Of a stretch of 10,659 bases of DNA, positions 1 through 6,094 are shown one piece after another. Within the stretch, counting starts at the first letter, position 1. Each line of letters begins with the position of its first letter. Position numbers and translations under genes: made by a program. The notes under the pieces were generated by a model. It was given only the letters and a program-made list of their open reading frames with translations, ran no database searches and had not been told where the DNA came from. The DNA comes from Trichodesmium sp. MAG_R04 (lineage in GTDB: Bacteria; Cyanobacteriota; Cyanobacteriia; Cyanobacteriales; Microcoleaceae), in the NCBI GenBank assembly GCA_023356515.1, contig JAKQYG010000101.1:1-10659 (forward strand), written 5' to 3'.

Positions 1-219
1 CCATAGTCCAATTTCTGATTTCACAAAGCAAAGGTTGTAATATCATGTCTAGGTAAATAGTTATAATCATAGTGCACTTTTCCATAGCGATCGCTCCAAA
101 TAACCAATAAAGAGTTATACCAAATCATGGTATAATATCATCTGCAGTTAAATAGTTATAATTAAAGCAAATAAAAGTTCAGAAGCAGTGGTAAAAGTAA
201 AATAATTTATCTAATAAAG
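1..219. other. Non-coding flank with HIP1 site and stem-loop
   Basis: No credible gene was seen. The stretch holds a HIP1 octamer GCGATCGC at 87-94. The words TAAATAGTTATAAT recur around 52-66 and 149-163 as a short direct repeat. A stem-loop lies at 115-135. It is the downstream (3') side of the minus-strand gene ending at 220. No T-run typical of an intrinsic terminator follows the stem-loop in that direction. Confidence 0.5.
115..135. repeat. Small stem-loop (8-bp arms)
   Basis: TTATACCA (115-122) and TGGTATAA (128-135) are perfect inverted repeats around a 5-nt loop. It lies about 85 bp beyond the stop codon of the DUF481 gene on the minus strand. It could stabilise that transcript's 3' end, but it lacks a following U-tract. 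Confidence 0.5.
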
Positions 220-1557
220 CTAAAAATCATATCTTAAACCTGCGGTAAAACTAGTTGATAAATTAGGTTCATTGAGTTCTGGGATACCCAAATATCTCAG
301 GTTTAAAGAGCTAAAAACCGACCAATTATTAATAGCTGGAATTGTCACAATTGTGCGAGAATCGGCCAAATAATTAGCTGTATTTCTCACTGGAACTTCT
401 AAAGCGAAGATTTGTTCAAATTTCCAATCGGTAAAAAAAAGATTTTTATAGACAAGTGTATACTGAAATACTGGAAAAGGAGCATTTTTATGTTGAATAG
501 TCGAATCTTGAAATAAATCACCTATACCTAATTGCATATCAAAAGTTTCATCTTTTGTTGAACCTCGCCATAAATTAAAGCCGAATCCGGTAAAATAACT
601 AAATATGCTATCATAACCAGTAAAATTGTCCTGTAAATAGGCAAAATTGCCAAAGTAAAAGAATTTTTCTCGGAAATAGTGTTTATATTCAGTGACTATA
701 TCAAATAATATTCTATTTTTGTCTCCTGAATCTCGACTGCTATCATAACTATTAAAAAAATCTAAAAAAAGATTTATTTCATCGGTTGCCCATCTTTTAC
801 TCAATCTAACTCCAATGTTGAAATTAGCAAGAGTATCTTTAGCAAAAAACAGATTAGTTCCTAATAAGGTGTGTCCTTCTAAAGGAGTTGGTTTAAAGGG
901 AAAACTAGGTGGAGGATTTTCGATTTCAGTAACTATTATATCTACTTCGGCAAGGATAATTTCTGCTTTTTCGGAATCCTCTATTTGTCTATATTTAGAG
1001 GCTAAATCCATTAATAAAGTTGCCTTAGTTGAATTGTCCGTAATTTTTTCTGAGCTTTCTAAGGCTAAATCCAAAATTTCAGAGGCAATTTCTAGCTCTT
1101 GTATTTCTATCAATATGGTAGCAATTTTAATCATCAATAAAGTTTTGGTGGAATTTTGTTCCACATCTTGGCTCACTTCTAAAGCTTCATTTAAAATTTG
1201 CTTCAATATTTCTAACTCATTTAATTCATTATATTGCAATCCTAAATTGATAAGCATTTCTGTTTTAATGTGAGGATCGTCTATTTTATCAATTAAATTT
1301 CGTGAATCTTCAAGTGAATTTTTTTGAGGACTTTTACTAATATTTGTTTTACTGTTTATATTAGCCAAATTATGATTAACAATAAAATTGCGATCAAATT
1401 TATTACAAGAAGAAATGGGAAGACAAGACTGATTCTCAAGTTTATCCATATCTTCTAAAACAAAAGCTTGTGCTGTATTTACTAATGTGCTGGAATTAAT
1501 AAAAGCAATTACCACAGCTAGAAAACGAAATCTTGATTGAAGAATTAAGTTAAGCAT
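220..1557 (-). CDS. Secreted TPR-like/DUF481-type outer-membrane beta-barrel protein
   Basis: Probably an exported outer-membrane protein of unknown function. From the ATG at 1557 the protein has 445 residues. Residues 1-31 look like a Sec signal peptide: a basic SRFRF stretch, then a hydrophobic core, then AQA before the likely cut. Roughly residues 83-215 are amphipathic helices in three similar units of about 40 residues, each with an N-S-T-K/L-L-x-x-L-A type core, resembling TPRs. From about residue 228 to the end come alternating beta strands with Tyr/Phe-rich patterns (YKHYF, FYFGNFAYL, FGFNLW). The protein ends in LRYDF, an aromatic C-terminus typical of outer-membrane barrels. The barrel part resembles DUF481 (YdiY-like). 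The frame stays open upstream to a TTG at 1623, but that extension is translated MITE sequence (1578-1668), so 1557 is preferred. No clear ribosome binding site is visible. The DUF481 assignment is by eye. Confidence 0.75.
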   Translation of the reverse strand: MLNLILQSRFRFLAVVIAFINSSTLVNTAQAFVLEDMDKLENQSCLPISSCNKFDRNFIVNHNLANINSKTNISKSPQKNSLEDSRNLIDKIDDPHIKTEMLINLGLQYNELNELEILKQILNEALEVSQDVEQNSTKTLLMIKIATILIEIQELEIASEILDLALESSEKITDNSTKATLLMDLASKYRQIEDSEKAEIILAEVDIIVTEIENPPPSFPFKPTPLEGHTLLGTNLFFAKDTLANFNIGVRLSKRWATDEINLFLDFFNSYDSSRDSGDKNRILFDIVTEYKHYFREKFFYFGNFAYLQDNFTGYDSIFSYFTGFGFNLWRGSTKDETFDMQLGIGDLFQDSTIQHKNAPFPVFQYTLVYKNLFFTDWKFEQIFALEVPVRNTANYLADSRTIVTIPAINNWSVFSSLNLRYLGIPELNEPNLSTSFTAGLRYDF

Positions 1558-1577
1558 TAAGGGTTGTATAATGTTCT

Positions 1578-1668
1578 CAGGACTTACGCAAATCCGCCTT
1601 AAAAACGCTATATGTAGTGGCAAATGGCATTTTCTATCACTGGATGTAGTGCCCGTGCGTAAGTCCTG
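1578..1668. mobile_element. Complete 91-bp MITE with 13-bp TIRs and 5-bp target duplication
   Basis: CAGGACTTACGCA at 1578-1590 is repeated exactly in inverse orientation as TGCGTAAGTCCTG at 1656-1668. The element is flanked on both sides by GTTCT (1573-1577 and 1669-1673), a 5-bp direct repeat expected of transposition. It has no coding capacity of its own, so a transposase elsewhere would have to act in trans. It lies 20 bp upstream of the start codon of the minus-strand DUF481 gene, and reading through it creates a false in-frame N-terminal extension of that gene. Partial relatives occur at 2737-2784, 2990-3015 and 4488-4513. The parent transposon family was not identified. Confidence 0.85.
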
Positions 1669-1918
1669 GTTCTTATAAAATGTACAAATAGGATAAAGAC
1701 GAAAAGCAAAAGTTTTTTGCCGCCACTAATACAACAGGCCATTATATCATAAAATTCGGCGTTGCTGAATAAAAAACACGGCGGTAGAGCATTCCGCTCT
1801 TAAAGCTCCTGGAGTCCGATTTTTATCGTGACTGGGAAAGGAGGAACCTACACTATAGTATCAGTTTAGTGTGGGAGTATATTACACTAATATTGTTTTT
1901 CTATATATTTAATTAACC
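1669..1918. other. Intergenic region upstream of the aldolase gene
   Basis: No gene was seen. The stretch lies between two divergent genes, so promoters for both are expected here or in the adjacent MITE. It holds GGCGTTGCTGAAT at about 1759-1771, a word that recalls insertion-sequence ends in cyanobacteria but is unsupported by a partner end. It also holds a short AGAGC/GCTCT hairpin near 1786-1800 and the TACACTA motif cluster at 1847-1890. Confidence 0.4.
1847..1890. promoter_or_regulatory. Possible operator: three TACACTA-type motifs upstream of the aldolase gene
   Basis: TACACTA occurs at 1849-1855, in inverse form as TAGTGTG at 1867-1873, and again at 1883-1889. The first two sit in a 9-bp imperfect stem (1847-1855 with 1867-1875, one G-T pair). 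The cluster lies 29-72 bp upstream of the aldolase ATG, a suitable place for a repressor or activator site. No known regulator is assigned; the function is inferred from position and symmetry. Confidence 0.35.
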
Positions 1919-2680
1919 ATGCCAAAAAATAAACTCAAACAAAAACTCAAAAATGGTGAGGTTGTACTTGGACCTTTTATGAATTGTGCTTACCCTGCAT
2001 TCATAGAAATTTGTGGTCTAGCAGGATTTGATTTTGCAGTTATTGACCTTGAGCACGGACCTTTAAATATCCTAGTTGCAGAAGACCTTTGTCGCGCTGC
2101 TGACTGTGTAGGTATTGCTCCTGTTGTTAGAGTCAGTAAAAATGATGCCGCACAAATTCAACGGGCTCTTGATATTGGTAGTGCCGGGGTACAAGTTCCA
2201 CAAATAGAAACAACAACTGATGCAAAAATAGTAGTACAAAGTGCGAAATATAATCCTGTTGGTTCCCGTGGTTTATCATTTGGAACTCGCGCTGGAGTTT
2301 ACACTTCAGCAGGTAGTAATATTACTGATAAATTAAACGCAGAATCTTTAGTTGTCGTTCATGTAGAAGGTACAAAAGGCATCGAAAATCTGACAGAAAT
2401 TGTTACAGTTTCTGAGATTGATGTAATTTTTCTCGGTCCTTATGATTTATCTCAGTCTTTAGGCATTCCTGGTCAAGTTAATGATATTCGAGTAGTTGAA
2501 TTAATGCAAAAATCCGTAGAAATTATTCGGAGTTCTGGTAAAGTTGTCGGTACTTTTAGCAATAATGCTGAGACTGCAAAAAAATGGATTGACTATGGAA
2601 TACAGTATATTGGATTGGGTATAGATGTGAGTATTTTTCTCCAAGGTTGTCAAGCTTTAGTTAAAGCAGTAAGAGGTTAA
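1919..2680 (+). CDS. HpcH/HpaI-family aldolase
   Basis: A cytosolic class II (metal-dependent) aldolase of the HpcH/HpaI/citrate-lyase-beta superfamily. Such enzymes split or join 4-hydroxy-2-oxo acids, typically with pyruvate as one partner. The 253-residue length is normal for the family. Active-site positions line up one-for-one with E. coli HpcH: D43 and H46 in the DLEHGP motif, R71 in VVRVSKND, E150 in VVHVEG and D176 in GPYDLS. E150 and D176 are the expected metal ligands. The segment 84-98 (ALDIGSAGVQVPQIE) is the usual barrel-strand motif. The ATG at 1919 follows a long AT-rich leader without a clear Shine-Dalgarno. It does not appear to be in an operon: the next gene starts 487 bp on, past two MITE fragments. 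The true substrate cannot be read from sequence; the common '2,4-dihydroxyhept-2-ene-1,7-dioate aldolase' label should be treated as generic. Confidence 0.88.
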   Translation: MPKNKLKQKLKNGEVVLGPFMNCAYPAFIEICGLAGFDFAVIDLEHGPLNILVAEDLCRAADCVGIAPVVRVSKNDAAQIQRALDIGSAGVQVPQIETTTDAKIVVQSAKYNPVGSRGLSFGTRAGVYTSAGSNITDKLNAESLVVVHVEGTKGIENLTEIVTVSEIDVIFLGPYDLSQSLGIPGQVNDIRVVELMQKSVEIIRSSGKVVGTFSNNAETAKKWIDYGIQYIGLGIDVSIFLQGCQALVKAVRG

Positions 2681-2736
2681 TAAGGTGCTAGATTTTAGTT
2701 GTTAGGAGATGGTGAGCTGGGGGGAGAAAAGCCTCT

Positions 2737-2784
2737 CAGGACTTACGCAAATCAACCTTTAAAACGCCATATGTAGGGGTCCTG
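2737..2784. repeat. MITE fragment related to the 1578-1668 element
   Basis: It begins with CAGGACTTACGCAAATC, the same end as the complete MITE at 1578. It stays similar through AAAACGCCATATGTAG and then reaches GTCCTG, a possible degenerate opposite end. No target duplication is visible, so it is either a short deletion derivative or a decayed copy. Confidence 0.6.
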
Positions 2785-2822
2785 TAACAATCAGCCGGTC
2801 GCCAGTTAACCTGCTTCTAACT

Positions 2823-2927
2823 ATGAATATACGCAGAAAACTGGTCAGGTTTATTGTGCGAATATTGGAACCTGAACTGCCCATGAGCTGCTGGAGCCGC
2901 AACACTACAATTGAGCAGAGCCAGTAA
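2823..2927 (+). other. Unassigned 34-codon open frame in a GC-richer patch
   Basis: ATG at 2823 to TAA at 2927 encodes a basic N-terminus (MNIRRKLVRF) followed by IVRILEPELPMSCW and a polar tail. I do not recognise it. There is no ribosome binding site of note. It may be chance or a fragment of an inserted gene. It is listed because its base composition and codon texture differ from the surrounding intergenic DNA. Confidence 0.15.
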
Positions 2928-2989
2928 TACATAAAAAGGAAACTTTTTTTTTCAAAATAAAATCTCTTATACTGGCAAATAAACTTTAT

Positions 2990-3015
2990 CAGGACTTACG
3001 CAGGTACGCTATATT
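2990..3015 (+). repeat. MITE terminal repeat, left partner of an inverted pair
   Basis: This 26-nt sequence starts CAGGACTTACGCAGG and matches the reverse complement of 4488-4513 at 23 of 26 positions. The two copies face each other about 1.5 kb apart with the dioxygenase gene between them. The first 13 nt equal the TIR of the complete MITE at 1578. Confidence 0.7.
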
Positions 3016-3099
3016 ATTTGAGTAATTTGATACATTTTTTTATAAAAGTTAACAGTTTGTATACTATTTATCAAAAATTCTCAGAAACCCGCGTTATAT

Positions 3100-3105
3100 T
3101 ATAAT
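3100..3105 (+). promoter_or_regulatory. Candidate -10 box for the dioxygenase gene
   Basis: TATAAT lies 62 bp upstream of the start codon. No good -35 TTGACA is seen 16-18 bp before it. The implied transcription start is near 3112. Confidence 0.4.
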
Positions 3106-3152
3106 AGAAATATGAACAATATCAAAATCATACTTTTACTCAATGATGAAAT

Positions 3153-3157
3153 GGGAG
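3153..3157 (+). promoter_or_regulatory. Ribosome binding site of the dioxygenase gene
   Basis: GGGAG lies 9 nt before the ATG at 3167 and supports that start. Most other genes here lack a comparable site. Confidence 0.6.
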
Positions 3158-3166
3158 TAAGTATAT

Positions 3167-3838
3167 ATGCAAAAAATTTTAGAATCGATTAATTTAGATT
3201 ACGCTTTTATGTTTACCCACAAAAAGGTAAACTCAATTAGCATGGAAGGTTTTGAAAAGTTTTTTGCCGACCTTCCTGTTGATCCTTACATAAAAGATAA
3301 GTATCGTTACAGAAGACTTTCTCGTTTTATTCTCTCAGGGGAAGAGGTAATAAAACAGCCTCATGGTTATCTTTTTCAAAGCAAAAGTTATAATCCCGTT
3401 CCAAATTATGGGGATATTAAAAGAGAATATGCTGAAATAGACGACAAACTTATCGCCTTAGATAACTTTCAAAAAATGATTTTAGCCTTCTGTGATTCCT
3501 GCAAAATACATCCAGAAGCAGAAATTGGAATACATCAAATTAGAACTATTTGTTCCCCTAATCATTCAGGAAATCCAGCACCAGAAGGTATTCATAGAGA
3601 TGGCGCAGATTTTATTGGTATATTTGCAGTAAATAGACATAATATTCAAGGGGGTGCAACTCATCTTTATACTGCTAGAAAAGAAAAGCCAGTATTTAGC
3701 AAAATTCTCAATCCTGGAGATTTATTGTTGGTAAATGACCATGAATTTCTCCACTTTACTACTCCAATTAAACCTTTAGCAGAAGAGGTGGGATATCGGG
3801 ATGTATTTGTTTTGACTTCTCCGAGTTTGATTTATTAA
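3167..3838 (+). CDS. 2OG-Fe(II) dioxygenase family protein (PF10014-like), probable amino-acid hydroxylase
   Basis: A non-heme iron enzyme that should use O2 and 2-oxoglutarate to hydroxylate a small substrate in the cytosol. The 223-residue length and layout fit the 2OG-Fe dioxygenase family PF10014, which includes the Bacillus thuringiensis L-isoleucine 4-hydroxylase. The N-terminal part has the family's RYRR signature (residues 47-50). The iron facial triad is H143-x-D145 (GIHRDGAD) with H196 in DHEFLHFTTPI. R211 in GYRD is suited to bind the 2-oxoglutarate carboxylate. The family TPI motif follows the distal His. The start is supported by GGGAG 9 nt upstream. No signal peptide or membrane segment is seen. 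It lies between inverted MITE ends (2990 and 4513). A free aliphatic amino acid is the likeliest substrate by family, but this is inference. Confidence 0.85.
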   Translation: MQKILESINLDYAFMFTHKKVNSISMEGFEKFFADLPVDPYIKDKYRYRRLSRFILSGEEVIKQPHGYLFQSKSYNPVPNYGDIKREYAEIDDKLIALDNFQKMILAFCDSCKIHPEAEIGIHQIRTICSPNHSGNPAPEGIHRDGADFIGIFAVNRHNIQGGATHLYTARKEKPVFSKILNPGDLLLVNDHEFLHFTTPIKPLAEEVGYRDVFVLTSPSLIY

Positions 3839-4088
3839 ATAAGACAGAAGCCAATCTTAATTTACCCTAATTCCCATAATACCATTTATCAAAAGTATTG
3901 CTATACTTGGAAGCAAGCAAAATTGCTTTTCTTCATAAACCGAAGTTAGAAAATATCAAGCATTTGCTCTAAGAAAAATTATGCTTGACTACGCTGACTA
4001 AAAATATAGGATTGCAATATTCCTATTCTGTCTATTGAAGAGCATACCTGCTTGGGTTACTAGCAGTTTTCATGTCGGTAGACCACAG

Positions 4089-4114
4089 TAGGGACGTTGC
4101 ATGCAACGTCCCTA
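4089..4114. repeat. Perfect 26-nt palindrome (Nostocales dispersed repeat type)
   Basis: The sequence reads identically on both strands from 4089 to 4114, centred on GCATGC with arms TAGGGACGTT and AACGTCCCTA. Similar GACGTTGCATGCAACGTC palindromes are common between genes in heterocystous cyanobacteria. It would form a cruciform or RNA hairpin. No T-run follows, so it is not a standard terminator. Confidence 0.75.
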
Positions 4115-4184
4115 AAAGGTTTTGGTTATGACGATGTAGTTCATTAACCTGAAAAGTGCTGTAATGCGTATTAGTTGGAAATAA

Positions 4185-4221
4185 AAAGAGGCAGTACAAA
4201 ATATAATTTTGCTGCCTCTTT
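4185..4221 (-). terminator. Long hairpin, intrinsic-terminator type
   Basis: AAAGAGGCAG (4185-4194) pairs perfectly with CTGCCTCTTT (4212-4221). Above it CAAAAT pairs with ATTTTG after a 2-nt bulge, leaving a 3-nt loop. On the minus strand the stem runs into a five-U tract (4187-4183) and lies 1 nt after the stop codon of the remnant at 4223-4345. This suggests it once terminated that gene. On the plus strand the trailing sequence is less U-rich. Confidence 0.55.
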
Positions 4222-4222
4222 A

Positions 4223-4345
4223 TTATTCGTAAAAATAGTCAATAAACTCAAGTTTCTTCAAAGCTTGAGCTCTAGCTGTTGCAGGTAAGATGACTACCCT
4301 ACAAAAGTTGGTAAAAAAAGAGGAAAGTTCAGAATTGATATAGAA
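4223..4345 (-). pseudogene. Possible C-terminal remnant of an unidentified gene
   Basis: The minus strand has a 40-codon open frame without a start codon, ending at TAA (4223-4225). Its last 25 residues (RVVILPATARA, then QALKKLEFIDYFYE) look like a genuine helical protein C-terminus rather than noise. A terminator hairpin begins one base after the stop. I do not recognise the family. Upstream the frame meets a stop near 4346-4348, so if real this is a decayed gene end. Confidence 0.3.
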
Positions 4346-4487
4346 TTAAATTCTCTTTTTAGGTAAGGATCCATGTAAGATAGATTATTTCCGTGGTTAT
4401 AAGTCTCTAACTTCTAAAAATATTAACTCACTTGACAAAAAATCAAACTATAGTAAAGTAAAGTTATCAAGCGATTGAATCCTTACA

Positions 4488-4513
4488 TATATAGCGTGCC
4501 TGCCTAAGTCCTG
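4488..4513 (-). repeat. MITE terminal repeat, right partner of an inverted pair
   Basis: The reverse complement begins CAGGACTTAGGCAGG and matches 2990-3015 at 23 of 26 positions. Together they bracket the dioxygenase gene. No matching target duplication is visible outside the pair. Confidence 0.65.
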
Positions 4514-4757
4514 TACATCATATTTATTCTGAATTCAATAAATATTTGCTAGAAATTTAGAGAGAATTTTTTAGAAGTCAGACCTCATACCAAATCCGGT
4601 TTAATAAGGAGATACTCATAAAGTCGAAAACCTTTGTCTGATAAAGATTATGTAATTTGGGGAACTAAGGGATAATAACAGGATTTAGTATCAAGAGTCA
4701 GGAGTCGGAGGGCTGTTTTGAATACTACATTTTGAAGTGGGGGATAAGGCATCACAA

Positions 4758-5777
4758 TCAAGGCAGTAGAACTATCTTACCATTTGCAGCACGGTTATCA
4801 AGTAAGTTATGTGCCTCCTGTGCCTCCGATAAATTCATTGTTTTATAAATGACAGGTTGAATTTTCTTTTCAGCTAAGAGATTAAGTAGAGTTTCTAAAT
4901 CCTCTAGATACCAGTCATGATTTTCCTGTTTAAAAGTAGAAATCGCATAAGTCAACACTTTTCTAGACTTAGATATTAAATTTAATGCTAAAGATGCACG
5001 CCACCAAAAGAATACTTCTTGTATATCTGGTTCAGCTGCTTGTCCATGTAAAATAAATGAAGCACCAAAACTTACAATCCTACCTTTTTCTCCTAAGGTT
5101 TGATAAGAGCGGAAACAATTTTCTCCACCAATGGAATCCAAAACAACATCTACACCATCACCAGTTAAACTCTTAATTTTTTCTTCTACATCTTCATTTT
5201 TATAGTCTATTGGAGTTCCCCCTAAGTCTGTAATTGTTTTATGTTTTGCTAAAGATGCTGTTCCAAACATATCCAGTCCTGCCAACTTACCTAACTGTAA
5301 GAATGCAGTACCAACACCACCAGCAGCAGCGTAAACCAAAACTTTTTCCCCAGTTTTTACTTTGGCAACTCGGTATAGTATTTGATAAGCTGTAAGATAA
5401 TTTAGGATTATAGCTACCGATTCCACGTTATCGAGTCCAGGGGGCATCAAAACTAAATCATTTTCTGGTAAATTAATAAACTCTGCGCAACCACCTATCT
5501 TAGTTAATGCTGCAACTTTCTGACCTCTTTGAAATTTTTTTACTCCATCACCACATTTATCTATCATACCAACAATGTCATACCCAGGAATAAATGGAAA
5601 AGATGGGGGATCTACTGGATAAACTCCTTCACGCATTAAAATATCCGCGCTAGAAACTCCTGCTGCCAAAACTTTGACCCGCACTTGCCCAAATTCTGGT
5701 TCAGGAAGATCTTGTTCAACCAACTGTAATTGCTTCGAGTCGCCTTTAGCATTAATAAGCACGCATTTATTTTTCAT
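4758..5777 (-). CDS. Zinc-free MDR oxidoreductase (quinone oxidoreductase/VAT-1-like)
   Basis: A cytosolic NADPH-dependent medium-chain dehydrogenase/reductase of 339 residues, the normal length. The GroES-like N-terminal half has the typical PFIPGYDIVG (61-70) and a GEKVLVYAAAGGVG stretch. The A-x-x-GGVG core at residues 150-156 is the nucleotide-binding turn seen in quinone oxidoreductases (QOR/zeta-crystallin, VAT-1). GDGVDVVLDSIGG further on is the usual motif after the Rossmann fold. The cysteine and histidine ligands for catalytic and structural zinc found in alcohol dehydrogenases are absent, which fits the zinc-free branch. GGAG lies 7 nt before the ATG. It is transcribed alone, diverging from desB. 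The substrate is unknown; reduction of quinones or alpha,beta-unsaturated carbonyls is typical of the family. Confidence 0.85.
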   Translation of the reverse strand: MKNKCVLINAKGDSKQLQLVEQDLPEPEFGQVRVKVLAAGVSSADILMREGVYPVDPPSFPFIPGYDIVGMIDKCGDGVKKFQRGQKVAALTKIGGCAEFINLPENDLVLMPPGLDNVESVAIILNYLTAYQILYRVAKVKTGEKVLVYAAAGGVGTAFLQLGKLAGLDMFGTASLAKHKTITDLGGTPIDYKNEDVEEKIKSLTGDGVDVVLDSIGGENCFRSYQTLGEKGRIVSFGASFILHGQAAEPDIQEVFFWWRASLALNLISKSRKVLTYAISTFKQENHDWYLEDLETLLNLLAEKKIQPVIYKTMNLSEAQEAHNLLDNRAANGKIVLLP

Positions 5778-5784
5778 AGGATAT

Positions 5785-5788
5785 CTCC
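5785..5788 (-). promoter_or_regulatory. Ribosome binding site of the MDR oxidoreductase gene
   Basis: On the minus strand GGAG lies 7 nt upstream of the ATG at 5777, which fixes the start. Confidence 0.65.
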
Positions 5789-5810
5789 AAATATTAATAG
5801 CTCCAGTAAT

Positions 5811-5816
5811 ATTATA
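5811..5816 (-). promoter_or_regulatory. Candidate -10 box of the MDR oxidoreductase gene
   Basis: The minus strand reads TATAAT about 35 bp upstream of the start codon. A CTGACA lies 20 bp further upstream (5837-5842), a poor spacing for a -35 element, so the call is tentative. Confidence 0.35.
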
Positions 5817-5863
5817 CTTGTAATCACCTTACGAAATGTCAGAATGGCAAGTTTTTCTTAAAA

Positions 5864-6073
5864 ACTTAGGTTATCCCTATTAGGGCTATTGGGGCAAAAG
5901 TCAAAATCAAGCTTATCAACTATTCTTGACTAGTTCAAGAAAATTTTTCTGCTTAACTACTCCCTAATATAGCCAGCTCTTCTCCAGAGCTTAAGTTATG
6001 CCTATTGGGACCATAGCCACAATTCCACTTATCAAATGTTTTTGGCCTAACTACTTCCTAATTATGCTAGGTT
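5864..6073. repeat. Degenerate direct repeat, two units of about 85-110 bp
   Basis: Unit A (5864-5975) and unit B (5990-6073) share ordered landmarks: CTTAGGTTAT / CTTAAGTTAT, CCTATTAGGG / CCTATTGGGA, GCTTATCAA / ACTTATCAA, and TTAACTACTCCCTAAT / CTAACTACTTCCTAAT. Spacing differs by a gap of about 25-30 nt in unit B. This fills most of the non-coding stretch between the MDR gene and the mini-IS element. No coding potential or known repeat family is recognised. Confidence 0.5.
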
Positions 6074-6094
6074 ATATACTGTTGCATCTTTTAC

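Larger units (their letters stand above)
2681..3166. other. Intergenic region with MITE fragments and an unassigned segment
   Basis: No convincing gene was seen. It holds MITE-end fragments at 2737-2784 and 2990-3015. A GC-richer patch (about 2780-2930) contains a 34-codon open frame at 2823-2927. The promoter and ribosome binding site of the next gene lie at 3100-3157. The GC-richer patch differs in composition from its AT-rich surroundings and may be relic inserted DNA. Confidence 0.4.
3839..4757. other. Gene-poor stretch of about 0.9 kb
   Basis: No intact gene on either strand. Contents seen: a weak AAGCAA/TTGCTT hairpin at 3911-3928 behind the dioxygenase gene, a perfect 26-nt palindrome at 4089-4114, a long terminator-type hairpin at 4185-4221, a short minus-strand protein remnant at 4223-4345, an inverted MITE end at 4488-4513, and ATACCAAATCCGGTTT near 4588, a word I associate with dispersed Nostocales repeats. 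The rest shows nothing recognisable. Confidence 0.5.

Noticed and set aside
815..1273. 152-codon plus-strand open frame
   Set aside because: It lies wholly inside the minus-strand TPR/DUF481 gene, which has a signal peptide, repeats and a barrel end. The plus frame has Ser/Ile/Lys-rich noise and no recognisable motif.
1558..1623. N-terminal extension of the DUF481 gene to a TTG at 1623
   Set aside because: Most of the extra 22 residues are translated from the MITE, and the signal peptide begins properly at the ATG at 1557.
1759..1771. GGCGTTGCTGAAT as an insertion-sequence end
   Set aside because: The word recalls cyanobacterial IS ends, but there is no partner end, target duplication or transposase fragment nearby.
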